From: Candidatus Gastranaerophilales bacterium
GTDB taxonomy: Bacteria; Cyanobacteriota; Vampirovibrionia; Gastranaerophilales; Gastranaerophilaceae
DNA: 64,000 nt
Direction of reading: 5' to 3'
Assembly (NCBI GenBank): GCA_910587375.1
Contig: CAJULR010000010.1
Span: forward strand, 19,493-83,492
The notes under the pieces were generated by a model. The model had not been told where the DNA came from and did no database searches. It saw only the letters and a list, made by a program, of their open reading frames with translations. Both the position numbers and the translations under genes were made by a program. Positions 8,768 through 15,686 of the stretch are shown one piece after another (the first letter of the stretch is position 1; each line of letters begins with the position of its first letter).

Positions 8768-10018
8768 ATGATAACTTTACCAAAAATAAGTTTTTTAAAC
8801 AGAAATATAAAGCAAGGCGAGGCGGCAAATGCAAATGCTAAGGCTCAAAATAGACCTGCGCATATATATATATACGACACTTTGAAGAATAATAATTTTG
8901 GCACAAACCTTGCTCCGTTGAACAAAGACACGGTAAGTTTCGGTAATGCTGCACAAAGAAAAAGCGACGCGAAACTTACAAGGGCGCAAAAAGACGCGCA
9001 GATTGGCAAGGAGAGAAAATCTCCAAAACAAAGAAGTGGTAAAAAACTTGACCCTGCATACAGAAGCAGCTTACATCTTGCGTCTGTTATTAGGGAAGAT
9101 GTTGATTTTGCATACAGAAGGCTTAGGACTGACGTAAGTTCTATTTTCAATATGAATGTCCTTGAAACAGACGATCCTCATTTTAGCGTAAAATATGAAA
9201 CCGAACTTATGCAAAATATTTCAGATCAAAAGCCTGTTCTTGCTTTGACATCAAGGAAAAAGAGTGCTAAATCTTTGGCTGAAAAAATGGGGCATATGAA
9301 GCTTACAAGTAAAAGGGACGCTTTTGAAAATATCCATGATATAGTGGGTGTTCGCATTCTTGTTTCAAATTCTGACCGTAAATCCGGCGAATATGTTGCA
9401 GACAGGCTTCTAAAAGCTGTAAAAGATGGCTGGATAAAAATTTCAGAAATTGAAATCTATAGAAACCCGGCTCTCTTTCCGGATGACAAGTATGATTATA
9501 TAAGGGAAAAAAGGCTGGATGAAATTGCTGCAGAATCAAAGAAAAAAGCAAAAGAATTTAAATATGTAACAAGAAAGACAGATTTTGGCTATAGCGCCGT
9601 ACATTTTGGCGTAGATTTGCCGAACGGAATTAAGGGTGAAATCCAGGTTATAAGCCCGAAAGTTGCCGCATTTAAAGAAATAGAAGATATATGCTATAAA
9701 GGCCTTAGCGGAAAAGGCTTACCCACGGGCTATGGCAGGCTTAAACCGGCTTTTGACAAAATTGACCCTGAAGTTGATATAGAAGCGTATGAGGAATTTG
9801 CCGCATATACAAGGCAAGCCTATGCGCAAGAGAGAAAAAAACGCTCAAAAGACAAAGGAAGCGCGTTTTTGTCTATTCCTGAAGGTTCGAAAATCCCGCC
9901 CAGATTAGACTTTAACAACATTGCCAAAATGAGGCTGGCGCTTGAAGATTCGCGCAGAGAAAAAGAAGCGCAAAAAGAAAGAGAAAACGCCATGAAGCTT
10001 GTTGAACATATCGGCTAG
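8768..10018 (+). CDS. RelA/SpoT-fold (alarmone synthetase-like) protein with N-terminal extension
   Basis: 416 residues. About residues 100-330 carry a RelA/SpoT nucleotidyltransferase domain: TSRKKSAKSLAEKM (about 161-174), DIVGVRI with the metal-binding Asp191, YSAVH with the guanine-stacking Tyr275, and GEIQV with the second catalytic acid Glu291. There is no HD hydrolase, TGS or ACT domain, so it resembles a small alarmone synthetase or a toxic SAS-type enzyme. Uniquely, about 95 residues of Lys/Asn/Ala-rich, probably disordered sequence come first (with DTVSFGN at 54-60), and a charged helical tail follows. The ATG has no Shine-Dalgarno; TATATT at 8756-8761 ends 6 nt upstream. No antitoxin-like partner is adjacent. 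Activity is inferred from retained residues only. Confidence 0.75.
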   Translation: MITLPKISFLNRNIKQGEAANANAKAQNRPAHIYIYDTLKNNNFGTNLAPLNKDTVSFGNAAQRKSDAKLTRAQKDAQIGKERKSPKQRSGKKLDPAYRSSLHLASVIREDVDFAYRRLRTDVSSIFNMNVLETDDPHFSVKYETELMQNISDQKPVLALTSRKKSAKSLAEKMGHMKLTSKRDAFENIHDIVGVRILVSNSDRKSGEYVADRLLKAVKDGWIKISEIEIYRNPALFPDDKYDYIREKRLDEIAAESKKKAKEFKYVTRKTDFGYSAVHFGVDLPNGIKGEIQVISPKVAAFKEIEDICYKGLSGKGLPTGYGRLKPAFDKIDPEVDIEAYEEFAAYTRQAYAQERKKRSKDKGSAFLSIPEGSKIPPRLDFNNIAKMRLALEDSRREKEAQKERENAMKLVEHIG

Positions 10019-10113
10019 GACAAAAGGCAGCCTGTTTAAATTTTTCTTGAATATTCCTTATTTTTGTAGTAGAACGTTTATTGTACTTAGTTCACAAAAG
10101 TAAGGAATTAATA

Positions 10114-11217
10114 ATGGTTAAAAAACTTATCACAGAAGACACAAGAATGTTCTTAACCGGAAATGAAACCATTGCCTACGCTGCAAACGCTGCTGAAGCA
10201 GAGTTTATGTACGGTTATCCGATTACACCGCAAAACGAAATTATGCACACATGGTGTAAATTACTTCCTAAAACAGAAGCCGGCTTCCTTCAAACAGAAG
10301 ATGAAATTTCAGCCGGTTTTTCTACTATAGGTGGTATTTTAGCCGGTAAAAGAGCTTTCACTGCAACAGCAGGCCCCGGAAACGTTATCATGCAGGACGC
10401 GCAAAGCATGGCTGAAATGATGAGAATTCCGTTTGTTTGCGCTGTTATGCAAAGAGGCGGCCCGTCAACAGCAACCGTTATCTATGCTCAACAAGAAACA
10501 AGATTAACATGCTTTGGCGGAAACGGTGAAGGCTTCAGAATTGTTTATTCAACAGCCGGACACCAAGATTTATATGACTATATGATTAAATCTTTCAATA
10601 CAGCATGGAAATACAGATTCCCTACTTTCATGCTTGCTGATGGCTACCAAGGTAAAATGAGAGAGCCTGTAACCCTTTATGATCCTGCTTCTCGCGGTAT
10701 CAAAATGGAACCGACTCCTGCTATCCTTAGAGCACCCGGCAAAATTGATGTTGACAGAAAAGCAAACCACATCAGAAATACATTCAACCTTGAAGAAGAG
10801 CTTATGGAAGTTCTTGATTCTTATCAGGCAGAATTTGACAGAATTTCTCCTGAAATTGAAGAATATCTTGAATATAAAGCAGAAGACGCTGAAATTCTCA
10901 TCATCGCACACGGTATTGTTGCAAGATCTGCAATGACAGCGGTTGATGAACTTCGTGCAAAAGGCATTAAAGCAGGTTTATTCAGACCGATTACTTTAAG
11001 ACCTCTTGCAGTTAAGCCGTTAAGAGCAGCAGTTCAAAGGGCAAAACAAGTATTGTTCACAGAATCTGCAAACGGACAATTAGCTCAAATGGTATTAGAA
11101 AAAATCTACGGATTAACCACACCATATTCAACATTATTCAAAATGGGTGTTGGTGTTACAGGGGACGACATTGTTCACAAAGTTGAAGAAATGGTTAAAA
11201 CTCCTGCAACTGTGTAG
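10114..11217 (+). CDS. korA: 2-oxoacid:ferredoxin oxidoreductase subunit alpha
   Basis: Pyrimidine-binding subunit of a four-subunit, ferredoxin-linked 2-oxoacid oxidoreductase (oxidative decarboxylation to acyl-CoA). The family motif YPITPQNEI is at about 34-42, followed by TATAGPGNVIMQDAQS and MQRGGPSTATV. The start is ATG 10114, preceded by AAGGA 7 nt away; the open frame upstream to TTG 10081 is not needed. 367 aa. The beta, gamma and ferredoxin subunits follow in the same direction. Substrate (2-oxoglutarate versus branched-chain 2-oxoacids) cannot be fixed from sequence; kor is the likelier match. Codon use here favours AAC, ATC, TTC and GGT compared with neighbours, suggesting high expression. 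Confidence 0.88.
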   Translation: MVKKLITEDTRMFLTGNETIAYAANAAEAEFMYGYPITPQNEIMHTWCKLLPKTEAGFLQTEDEISAGFSTIGGILAGKRAFTATAGPGNVIMQDAQSMAEMMRIPFVCAVMQRGGPSTATVIYAQQETRLTCFGGNGEGFRIVYSTAGHQDLYDYMIKSFNTAWKYRFPTFMLADGYQGKMREPVTLYDPASRGIKMEPTPAILRAPGKIDVDRKANHIRNTFNLEEELMEVLDSYQAEFDRISPEIEEYLEYKAEDAEILIIAHGIVARSAMTAVDELRAKGIKAGLFRPITLRPLAVKPLRAAVQRAKQVLFTESANGQLAQMVLEKIYGLTTPYSTLFKMGVGVTGDDIVHKVEEMVKTPATV

Positions 11218-11289
11218 CTTGTCTTTGCGGGTTTAAATATCCCGCAGGGCGTGACATAAAATAAGTAAAAGAAATAAGAGGATAAATAA

Positions 11290-12045
11290 ATGATTCAAAC
11301 ACTAGATGTTAATCCGGATTTAGCGAAGGCTCAAAACGCCGAAGCTGGCGCCAGCAAATTCTGCCCCGGTTGTGGTCATGGTATGATTTTAAAAACTCTT
11401 GCCCACACTCTTGATGATCTTAATCTTCAAGAAAAGGCTGTATTTGGCTGTGACATCGGCTGTTCGCTTCTTTCCTGGAACTATATGAACGTTGATTCTG
11501 TTCAAACACACCACGGAAGAACAACACCTGTTATCTACGGTGTTACCCGTGCAAACCCCGGAACTGTTGGTATCGCTTATATGGGCGACGGCGGCGGCCT
11601 TGCAATCGGTTCACAACACCTTGTGAACGCTGCAGTTCGTGGTGAAAACATGTTAATCGTTCTTGCAAACAACACAAACTACGGTATGACAGGCGGCCAG
11701 ATGGCTCCTACAACCATGCCGGGGCAAAAAACCGAAACAACTCCTTACGGAAGAGATTGCGAAGTGACAGGTAAGCCTGCAAAAGGTGCTGAAATGGTTG
11801 CTTCAATCGTTGATCCCAATAAGGCATTTGTTGCAAGAGCTTCTGTTTCAAATTTAAGAAGCTTAAAGAAAACCTTCACAAAAGCGCTTAAAAACGTTGA
11901 AAAAGGCGGGTTCTCTTTTGTTGAAGTTCTTTCAATTTGCCCGTTGAACTGGAGAACAAATAACGAAGGCACTTGGGACAGACTTAAAACTATGGAAGAA
12001 TTCTTCGAAGTTAAAGAGTTTGTTCAAAGAGAAGGATTGGAGTAA
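11290..12045 (+). CDS. korB: 2-oxoacid:ferredoxin oxidoreductase subunit beta (TPP-binding)
   Basis: Thiamine-pyrophosphate subunit of the same complex. The N-terminal CPGCGHG contributes cysteines to the family's iron-sulfur/TPP region. The TPP motif begins at GDGGGLAIGSQH and closes at NNTNYGMTGGQMAPTT. 251 aa, somewhat short and without an extended C-terminal domain, as in kor/vor-type beta subunits. It follows korA by 72 bp and precedes korC by 5 bp. Confidence 0.9.
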   Translation: MIQTLDVNPDLAKAQNAEAGASKFCPGCGHGMILKTLAHTLDDLNLQEKAVFGCDIGCSLLSWNYMNVDSVQTHHGRTTPVIYGVTRANPGTVGIAYMGDGGGLAIGSQHLVNAAVRGENMLIVLANNTNYGMTGGQMAPTTMPGQKTETTPYGRDCEVTGKPAKGAEMVASIVDPNKAFVARASVSNLRSLKKTFTKALKNVEKGGFSFVEVLSICPLNWRTNNEGTWDRLKTMEEFFEVKEFVQREGLE

Positions 12046-12050
12046 AAATT

Positions 12051-12611
12051 ATGGCAAGAACAAGAATAGTATTAGCCGGTGAAGGCGGACAAGGTGTTCA
12101 ATCTATCGCAAAAATCCTTGTTGAAGCAGGATATGAAGCCGGTAAAGAAATCCTATATATACCAAATTTCGGTGTAGAACAACGTGGCGGTGTTTCAATC
12201 GCTTTCTGTCAGGTTGCCGATGAAAAAATCGGCGAACCGAGATTTTCAAAAGGCGACATTGTAATTATGCTTTCAGACAGAGCAATTGACAGATGTTCAA
12301 CCTATGTAAACGAAAATTCTACAGTAATTTACGATTCATCAGTTTGCGAAACAAAACCAACTTGCAAAGCTAAAGAAATCATCGCAGTTGAAGCAAACAA
12401 AATCGCAAACGAACAATTAAGCGCCAGAGTATTCAACATCATTGTTCTTGGCGTATTATTAAGCGCAACAAACGTTCTCAAATTAGACGACATTAAGAAC
12501 GCTATGGAAATGGCTCTTGGCAAGAAATTCGACGCTAAGCCTGAACTTCGCGAACTTAACTACAAAGCGCTTGAAATGGGTATGAATATGATACAGAAAG
12601 CGAGTGTATAA
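12051..12611 (+). CDS. korC: 2-oxoacid:ferredoxin oxidoreductase subunit gamma
   Basis: The 186-residue gamma subunit carries the CoA-related domain: GEGGQGVQSIAKILVEAG at the start, then VEQRGGVSIAF and FSKGDIVIMLS. It sits 5 bp after korB, and its TAA stop shares one base with the ATG of the ferredoxin subunit (TAATG), indicating translational coupling. Confidence 0.9.
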   Translation: MARTRIVLAGEGGQGVQSIAKILVEAGYEAGKEILYIPNFGVEQRGGVSIAFCQVADEKIGEPRFSKGDIVIMLSDRAIDRCSTYVNENSTVIYDSSVCETKPTCKAKEIIAVEANKIANEQLSARVFNIIVLGVLLSATNVLKLDDIKNAMEMALGKKFDAKPELRELNYKALEMGMNMIQKASV

Positions 12612-12865
12612 TGACAACAGTTAAACATCAAGGCTTTAAAGTTGAAAATGTAGCTAAAGGAAAAGCAGACTGGTATTGTTTTACAGACCTTTGCAAAGGC
12701 TGCGGTCTTTGTATCGTAAAATGCCCTAAAAAATGCTTAAAATGGTCTAAAGAAGTGGGCATTTACCAAACTCCTGCGGTTGAACCAAACCCTGAAGAAT
12801 GTATCGGGTGCGGAACTTGCGCACTTGTTTGCCCGGATTCAGCTATTAAAGTTAACAAGAAATAA
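12611..12865 (+). CDS. korD: 2-oxoacid:ferredoxin oxidoreductase delta subunit, 2[4Fe-4S] ferredoxin
   Basis: 84-residue ferredoxin-like subunit with two [4Fe-4S] motifs: Cys28-x2-Cys31-x2-Cys34-x3-Cys38 and Cys64-x2-Cys67-x2-Cys70-x3-Cys74, each followed by Pro. An extra Cys23 and Cys42 flank the first cluster. It passes electrons from the TPP site to external ferredoxin. It is the last gene of the operon; a strong hairpin terminator follows 78 nt downstream. Confidence 0.92.
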   Translation: MTTVKHQGFKVENVAKGKADWYCFTDLCKGCGLCIVKCPKKCLKWSKEVGIYQTPAVEPNPEECIGCGTCALVCPDSAIKVNKK

Positions 12866-12942
12866 CCCCCAGCTTTTGTTTTGCTGGCACTGTAAGCGTT
12901 CAAACGCTGTAACAGATAGCAAAATAAGCTTATAAAACTATA

Positions 12943-12978
12943 AAAATACCCTCTGATAAAAATCGGAGGGTATTTTTT
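12943..12978. terminator. strong bidirectional terminator between kor operon and leftward gene
   Basis: A 15-bp stem (12943-12957 with 12962-12976, one G-U pair) closes on an AAAA loop and ends in a T-run on both strands. It serves the kor operon from the left and the gene ending at 12983 from the right. Confidence 0.9.
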
Positions 12979-12982
12979 CTTT

Positions 12983-13810
12983 TTATTTTATTTCAAATAC
13001 TCCCTTATCCCAAAACGGCGTTTCGAATGTTTTTCCGTCAGGTTTAATTACCGTCCTGAGCATACTTGGTGCATATGTTTTACCGTCATCACCTGTTTCG
13101 GCATATTTCGCTTCTCTGTTGTGGGTAAGCTTTATTTCGGAGGTTTCATACTTGCCGCCCTCGGTAATATCAGTCACAAGGGTGTGTTTTTCTCTTAATT
13201 TTTCCCCTTGTAAAAATGAGGTGCTGACTTTGCTTGTTTTGTCGGGGTTTATCATTGTATGAGTTAAACGGTCTTCATAAGCTGCTGTAATTTCTTTTGT
13301 GCCATCTGCGCCGTACGTGTATGTCTTACTGAACAAAAACTTTGGCTCTCCTGTGCTTATATCACATTTTGCAGAAGATACGATTTTTCCGTCTTTATAC
13401 TGCATAATTGTGTTTGTGCCGTTTTTGTTTACGTTAATTGTTCCCGTAAAAAGTTTATTCTTTAACTTTGCAATGCCGCCTTCAAAGCCGCCTTTTTGTT
13501 GGAATTCTTCAAGGCTTAAATTTTGTTTTGGTTTGAGGCCTTCTAAAACTTCGCCGACTTTTGCAAATTTACCGCTTTTTGCTGCTAAAACAACGCCTGC
13601 CGTAATTGTTGCAGCCGCCGCTAAAACTCCAATCCCCTTTGCCACAGCTTTTTTATCTATCTTTTTCTTGCCGCCGATTTCAACCGTATCCGGTTCGTTT
13701 GCATGGGTTACAAGCTGCGGTTCAAATTTTCCGCTTGTTGCTTTTTTAAGCGTATCAACCGGGTTTTTGAATTCTGCGCCCGTTGTAAAACTTCCGTTGA
13801 TTGTTGTCAT
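12983..13810 (-). CDS. hypothetical protein with one hydrophobic segment
   Basis: 275 residues, no family recognised. There is a short polar N-terminus, a Lys-rich stretch, then a hydrophobic Ala/Val/Gly segment at about 54-77 (GIGVLAAAATITAGVVLAA) and a long beta-rich region with recurring Y-x-DG and NKNG turns. The ATG at 13810 has GAAGGAG upstream; an in-frame ATG at 13846 lacks one. A 13-base T homopolymer lies 50-62 nt upstream (13860-13872), and a TGTAACA box about 92 nt upstream is shared with other unknown genes. It forms a leftward cluster with 13948-14265 and 14319-14930. Confidence 0.65.
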   Translation of the reverse strand: MTTINGSFTTGAEFKNPVDTLKKATSGKFEPQLVTHANEPDTVEIGGKKKIDKKAVAKGIGVLAAAATITAGVVLAAKSGKFAKVGEVLEGLKPKQNLSLEEFQQKGGFEGGIAKLKNKLFTGTINVNKNGTNTIMQYKDGKIVSSAKCDISTGEPKFLFSKTYTYGADGTKEITAAYEDRLTHTMINPDKTSKVSTSFLQGEKLREKHTLVTDITEGGKYETSEIKLTHNREAKYAETGDDGKTYAPSMLRTVIKPDGKTFETPFWDKGVFEIK

Positions 13811-13947
13811 AAATGTTTCTCCTTCTCCAAGTTTTTGTAGATACATTTATAAACAATCGTTTTTTTTTTTTTGACACCATGCCCGCCTGAAGCAGTAAAA
13901 ATGTTACATAATTTTACAAAAATTCTAAAAGCCCAATAAGAGGAAAA

Positions 13948-14265
13948 CTATTTTGTTTCTTTCGGCTTTTCCTGCTTAATTCTTACACCGTTTTCGTCAA
14001 ACTGCCAAAATACCGGCTCGTTTCCGTTGTAAGATTCTTCCTGGTATACAATTTTCCCGTCAACAAAGCGAGATACAAACTTTGCAATGTTATCCCCTTG
14101 TGTAATTTCAAGGTAATCTACAGGGCCTTCATCTGTCACTTCGACAGCGGAAGTTATCCATTGCCCGTGGGCAATAAGTTGTTGTATAATTTCCGGTTTT
14201 AAATTTTTTTCAGAAATTTCTTTTCTTGCTCTAAACGGCATGTAAGCGCCTATTCTTGATATCAT
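13948..14265 (-). CDS. hypothetical protein
   Basis: 105 residues, no family recognised, soluble and acidic, with no signal peptide. The C-terminal half has short beta-type repeats around FVDGKIVYQEESYNG and FDENGV, similar in flavour to the DGK-type turns of its two neighbours. A good Shine-Dalgarno (AAGGAG) sits 7 nt before the ATG. It lies 53 nt downstream of the 14319-14930 gene in the same direction, probably one transcript. Confidence 0.6.
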   Translation of the reverse strand: MISRIGAYMPFRARKEISEKNLKPEIIQQLIAHGQWITSAVEVTDEGPVDYLEITQGDNIAKFVSRFVDGKIVYQEESYNGNEPVFWQFDENGVRIKQEKPKETK

Positions 14266-14318
14266 GTCGTTTCTCCTTAAAATTTTTCCTTAAATGCGGT
14301 AATATTCATATTATCAAA

Positions 14319-14930
14319 TCAAAGATTTATGTAAAGAGCGCTTTCAGCTTGAATTCGCTCCGCTTTTCCCATATATGCAACCACGCTGCCGTCTTTTGCG
14401 TAGGTTATTAAAGCGTCAATTGTGCCCTCACCGTGCTTTCCTGATTTTAATTCATAATCTTCAAGGGTTTTACCGTCTTTATATGTTTTAATTATTATCT
14501 CTCTTTGGGGTCTGCCGTTGTTTTTTATAGGGATTCTTATTTCATATAATTTTCCATCTTTAAAATAGCTTTTTCTTGTGGTTATAATGTCTGCGGAATT
14601 TTCATACATTGATTCTTTGCCGTCGCTTGTGTCTATAATTTTTACGCTGGAGCCATCTTCTCTTATGATGTTCCCGTTTTCATAAAGTGCGTTTACGTCG
14701 TTAATAATTTCTGTTGCGGCAATTCGAATTTGTTCAAACAATTCATCTTCTTTTGCTTCGTTTATTGCTTGTGCTGCAAGGGTTTGTGCGGCAGCTGCTT
14801 TTGATACAACATCAAGGTCTGATAATATATCGACTCTTCTTTCTTCTTGTGTGGCGTTTTTATCGGCCTTGGCTGTAAATTTTCTGCCAAAGTTTAAGTT
14901 TAAATGTCCCTCGCTTATTTTATTAATCAT
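14319..14930 (-). CDS. hypothetical protein
   Basis: 203 residues, no family recognised. The N-terminus contains LNLNFGRKF (a hydrophobic-N/S-F-G motif also seen in other unknown proteins here), followed by an Ala-rich helical region (about 40-80) and a C-terminal half of beta-type DGK-containing segments (YFKDGKLYEI, TYKDGKTLEDYEL, YAKDGSVVAYMG). This resembles MORN/antitoxin-like beta repeats, but only loosely. A TGTAACA box lies 94 nt upstream of the start, directly after the terminator at 15033-15070. Confidence 0.6.
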   Translation of the reverse strand: MINKISEGHLNLNFGRKFTAKADKNATQEERRVDILSDLDVVSKAAAAQTLAAQAINEAKEDELFEQIRIAATEIINDVNALYENGNIIREDGSSVKIIDTSDGKESMYENSADIITTRKSYFKDGKLYEIRIPIKNNGRPQREIIIKTYKDGKTLEDYELKSGKHGEGTIDALITYAKDGSVVAYMGKAERIQAESALYINL

Positions 14931-15032
14931 TAATCTTCCCTCTTTTTCTTTGTATTCCTATAAAATTCCTAATCTTTTTTGTTTGTCATTTTTGTCTTAT
15001 TTATTGGTCGAAAGTTATAAATTTGTTACAAA

Positions 15033-15070
15033 AAAAAATATCCCCCAAGTTTTTTTAGGGGATATTTTTT
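15033..15070 (-). terminator. Rho-independent terminator of the small membrane peptide gene
   Basis: A 13-bp stem (A-rich/ATATCCCC at 15033-15045 with GGGGATAT/T-rich at 15058-15070) has a 12-nt loop. On the minus strand the T-run continues after the stem, 30 nt past the stop of the 48-residue peptide gene. Confidence 0.85.
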
Positions 15071-15099
15071 GGTTGGTTCTTCTTGTTTAAACTGTTTTG

Positions 15100-15246
15100 C
15101 TATGCGCTGAATGCTGATACAATCGGTGCAGAAATTTCGCCTTGGCCAAGTGTGCTGTTAATATACACAAATGTCCAGGAAAACATAATGATTGTCATAA
15201 TCAGCAAGCCCGCAAGAAGAAAGTTGACCACTTTTGCTTCGCTCAT
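15100..15246 (-). CDS. 48-residue single-pass membrane peptide
   Basis: Short gene: ATG at 15246 with GGAG 5 nt upstream, stop TAG at 15100-15102. The product begins MSEAKVVNFLLAGLL, has one hydrophobic helix at about 8-28 rich in Leu, Ile and Met, and ends in a small polar tail (GQGEISAPIVSAFSA). No family is recognised. A dedicated terminator 30 nt downstream and an independent ribosome site support it as a real gene. It is 116 nt downstream of the 61-residue ORF 15363-15548 in the same direction. Confidence 0.65.
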   Translation of the reverse strand: MSEAKVVNFLLAGLLIMTIIMFSWTFVYINSTLGQGEISAPIVSAFSA

Positions 15247-15362
15247 AAAAACTCCATTTTCTTGCGTTTTTGCAGGTTTAAAAGGTTTTGAAGAGAGAGA
15301 TTTCTTTTAAACTGCCGCTTTTTGTACTTTTAAGACAAACTAAACGTGTAAACTAAGGCTTT

Positions 15363-15548
15363 CTAGCCCCAGCCGAGCTCCCTGCATCCTTCGGGAACTT
15401 GTCCTTTGTTTAAGTCAATGTTGTTGTTGCCAAAAGCTGATTGGTCAAAGCGTGCTGCAACACCTGTTGTGTCTTGCAAGTCTTTTTCTTTAGCGTGGCT
15501 TGTTCCACTAATTGAAGAAATTCCTGATAAGCTGCCAAATTCGCCCAT
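15363..15548 (-). CDS. small hypothetical protein (61 aa)
   Basis: 61 residues, Gly/Ser/Asn-rich, starting MGEFGSLSGISSISG and ending GQVPEGCRELGWG. No hydrophobic helix and no family recognised. The ATG at 15548 has a strong AAAGGAG 7 nt upstream. A TGTAACA box lies 98 nt upstream of the start. The single Cys near a Gly/Trp C-terminus and the leader-like composition would allow a modified peptide, but no modifying enzyme is next to it apart from the upstream U32 peptidase. Confidence 0.6.
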   Translation of the reverse strand: MGEFGSLSGISSISGTSHAKEKDLQDTTGVAARFDQSAFGNNNIDLNKGQVPEGCRELGWG

Positions 15549-15686
15549 TTTTACTACTCCTTTGTTCTTTATCGCAAATGTTTAATTTGCTCCTCGTACA
15601 TATATAAAAACTATATACTTTGCCCGATTTCAGCATGGAGTATTTTTGTTACAAAGCTTAACATAAGTCATTTTTTAAGGTAAAAA

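Noticed and set aside
13299..13874. 191-codon plus-strand frame opposite the 12983-13810 gene
   Set aside because: Its composition (Phe/Ser/Pro-rich) is typical of antisense shadows; the minus-strand gene has a strong ribosome site and the terminator fits it.
15363..15548. RiPP precursor call for the 61-aa peptide
   Set aside because: No radical SAM, lanthipeptide or YcaO-type enzyme is nearby; leader-like composition alone is not enough.
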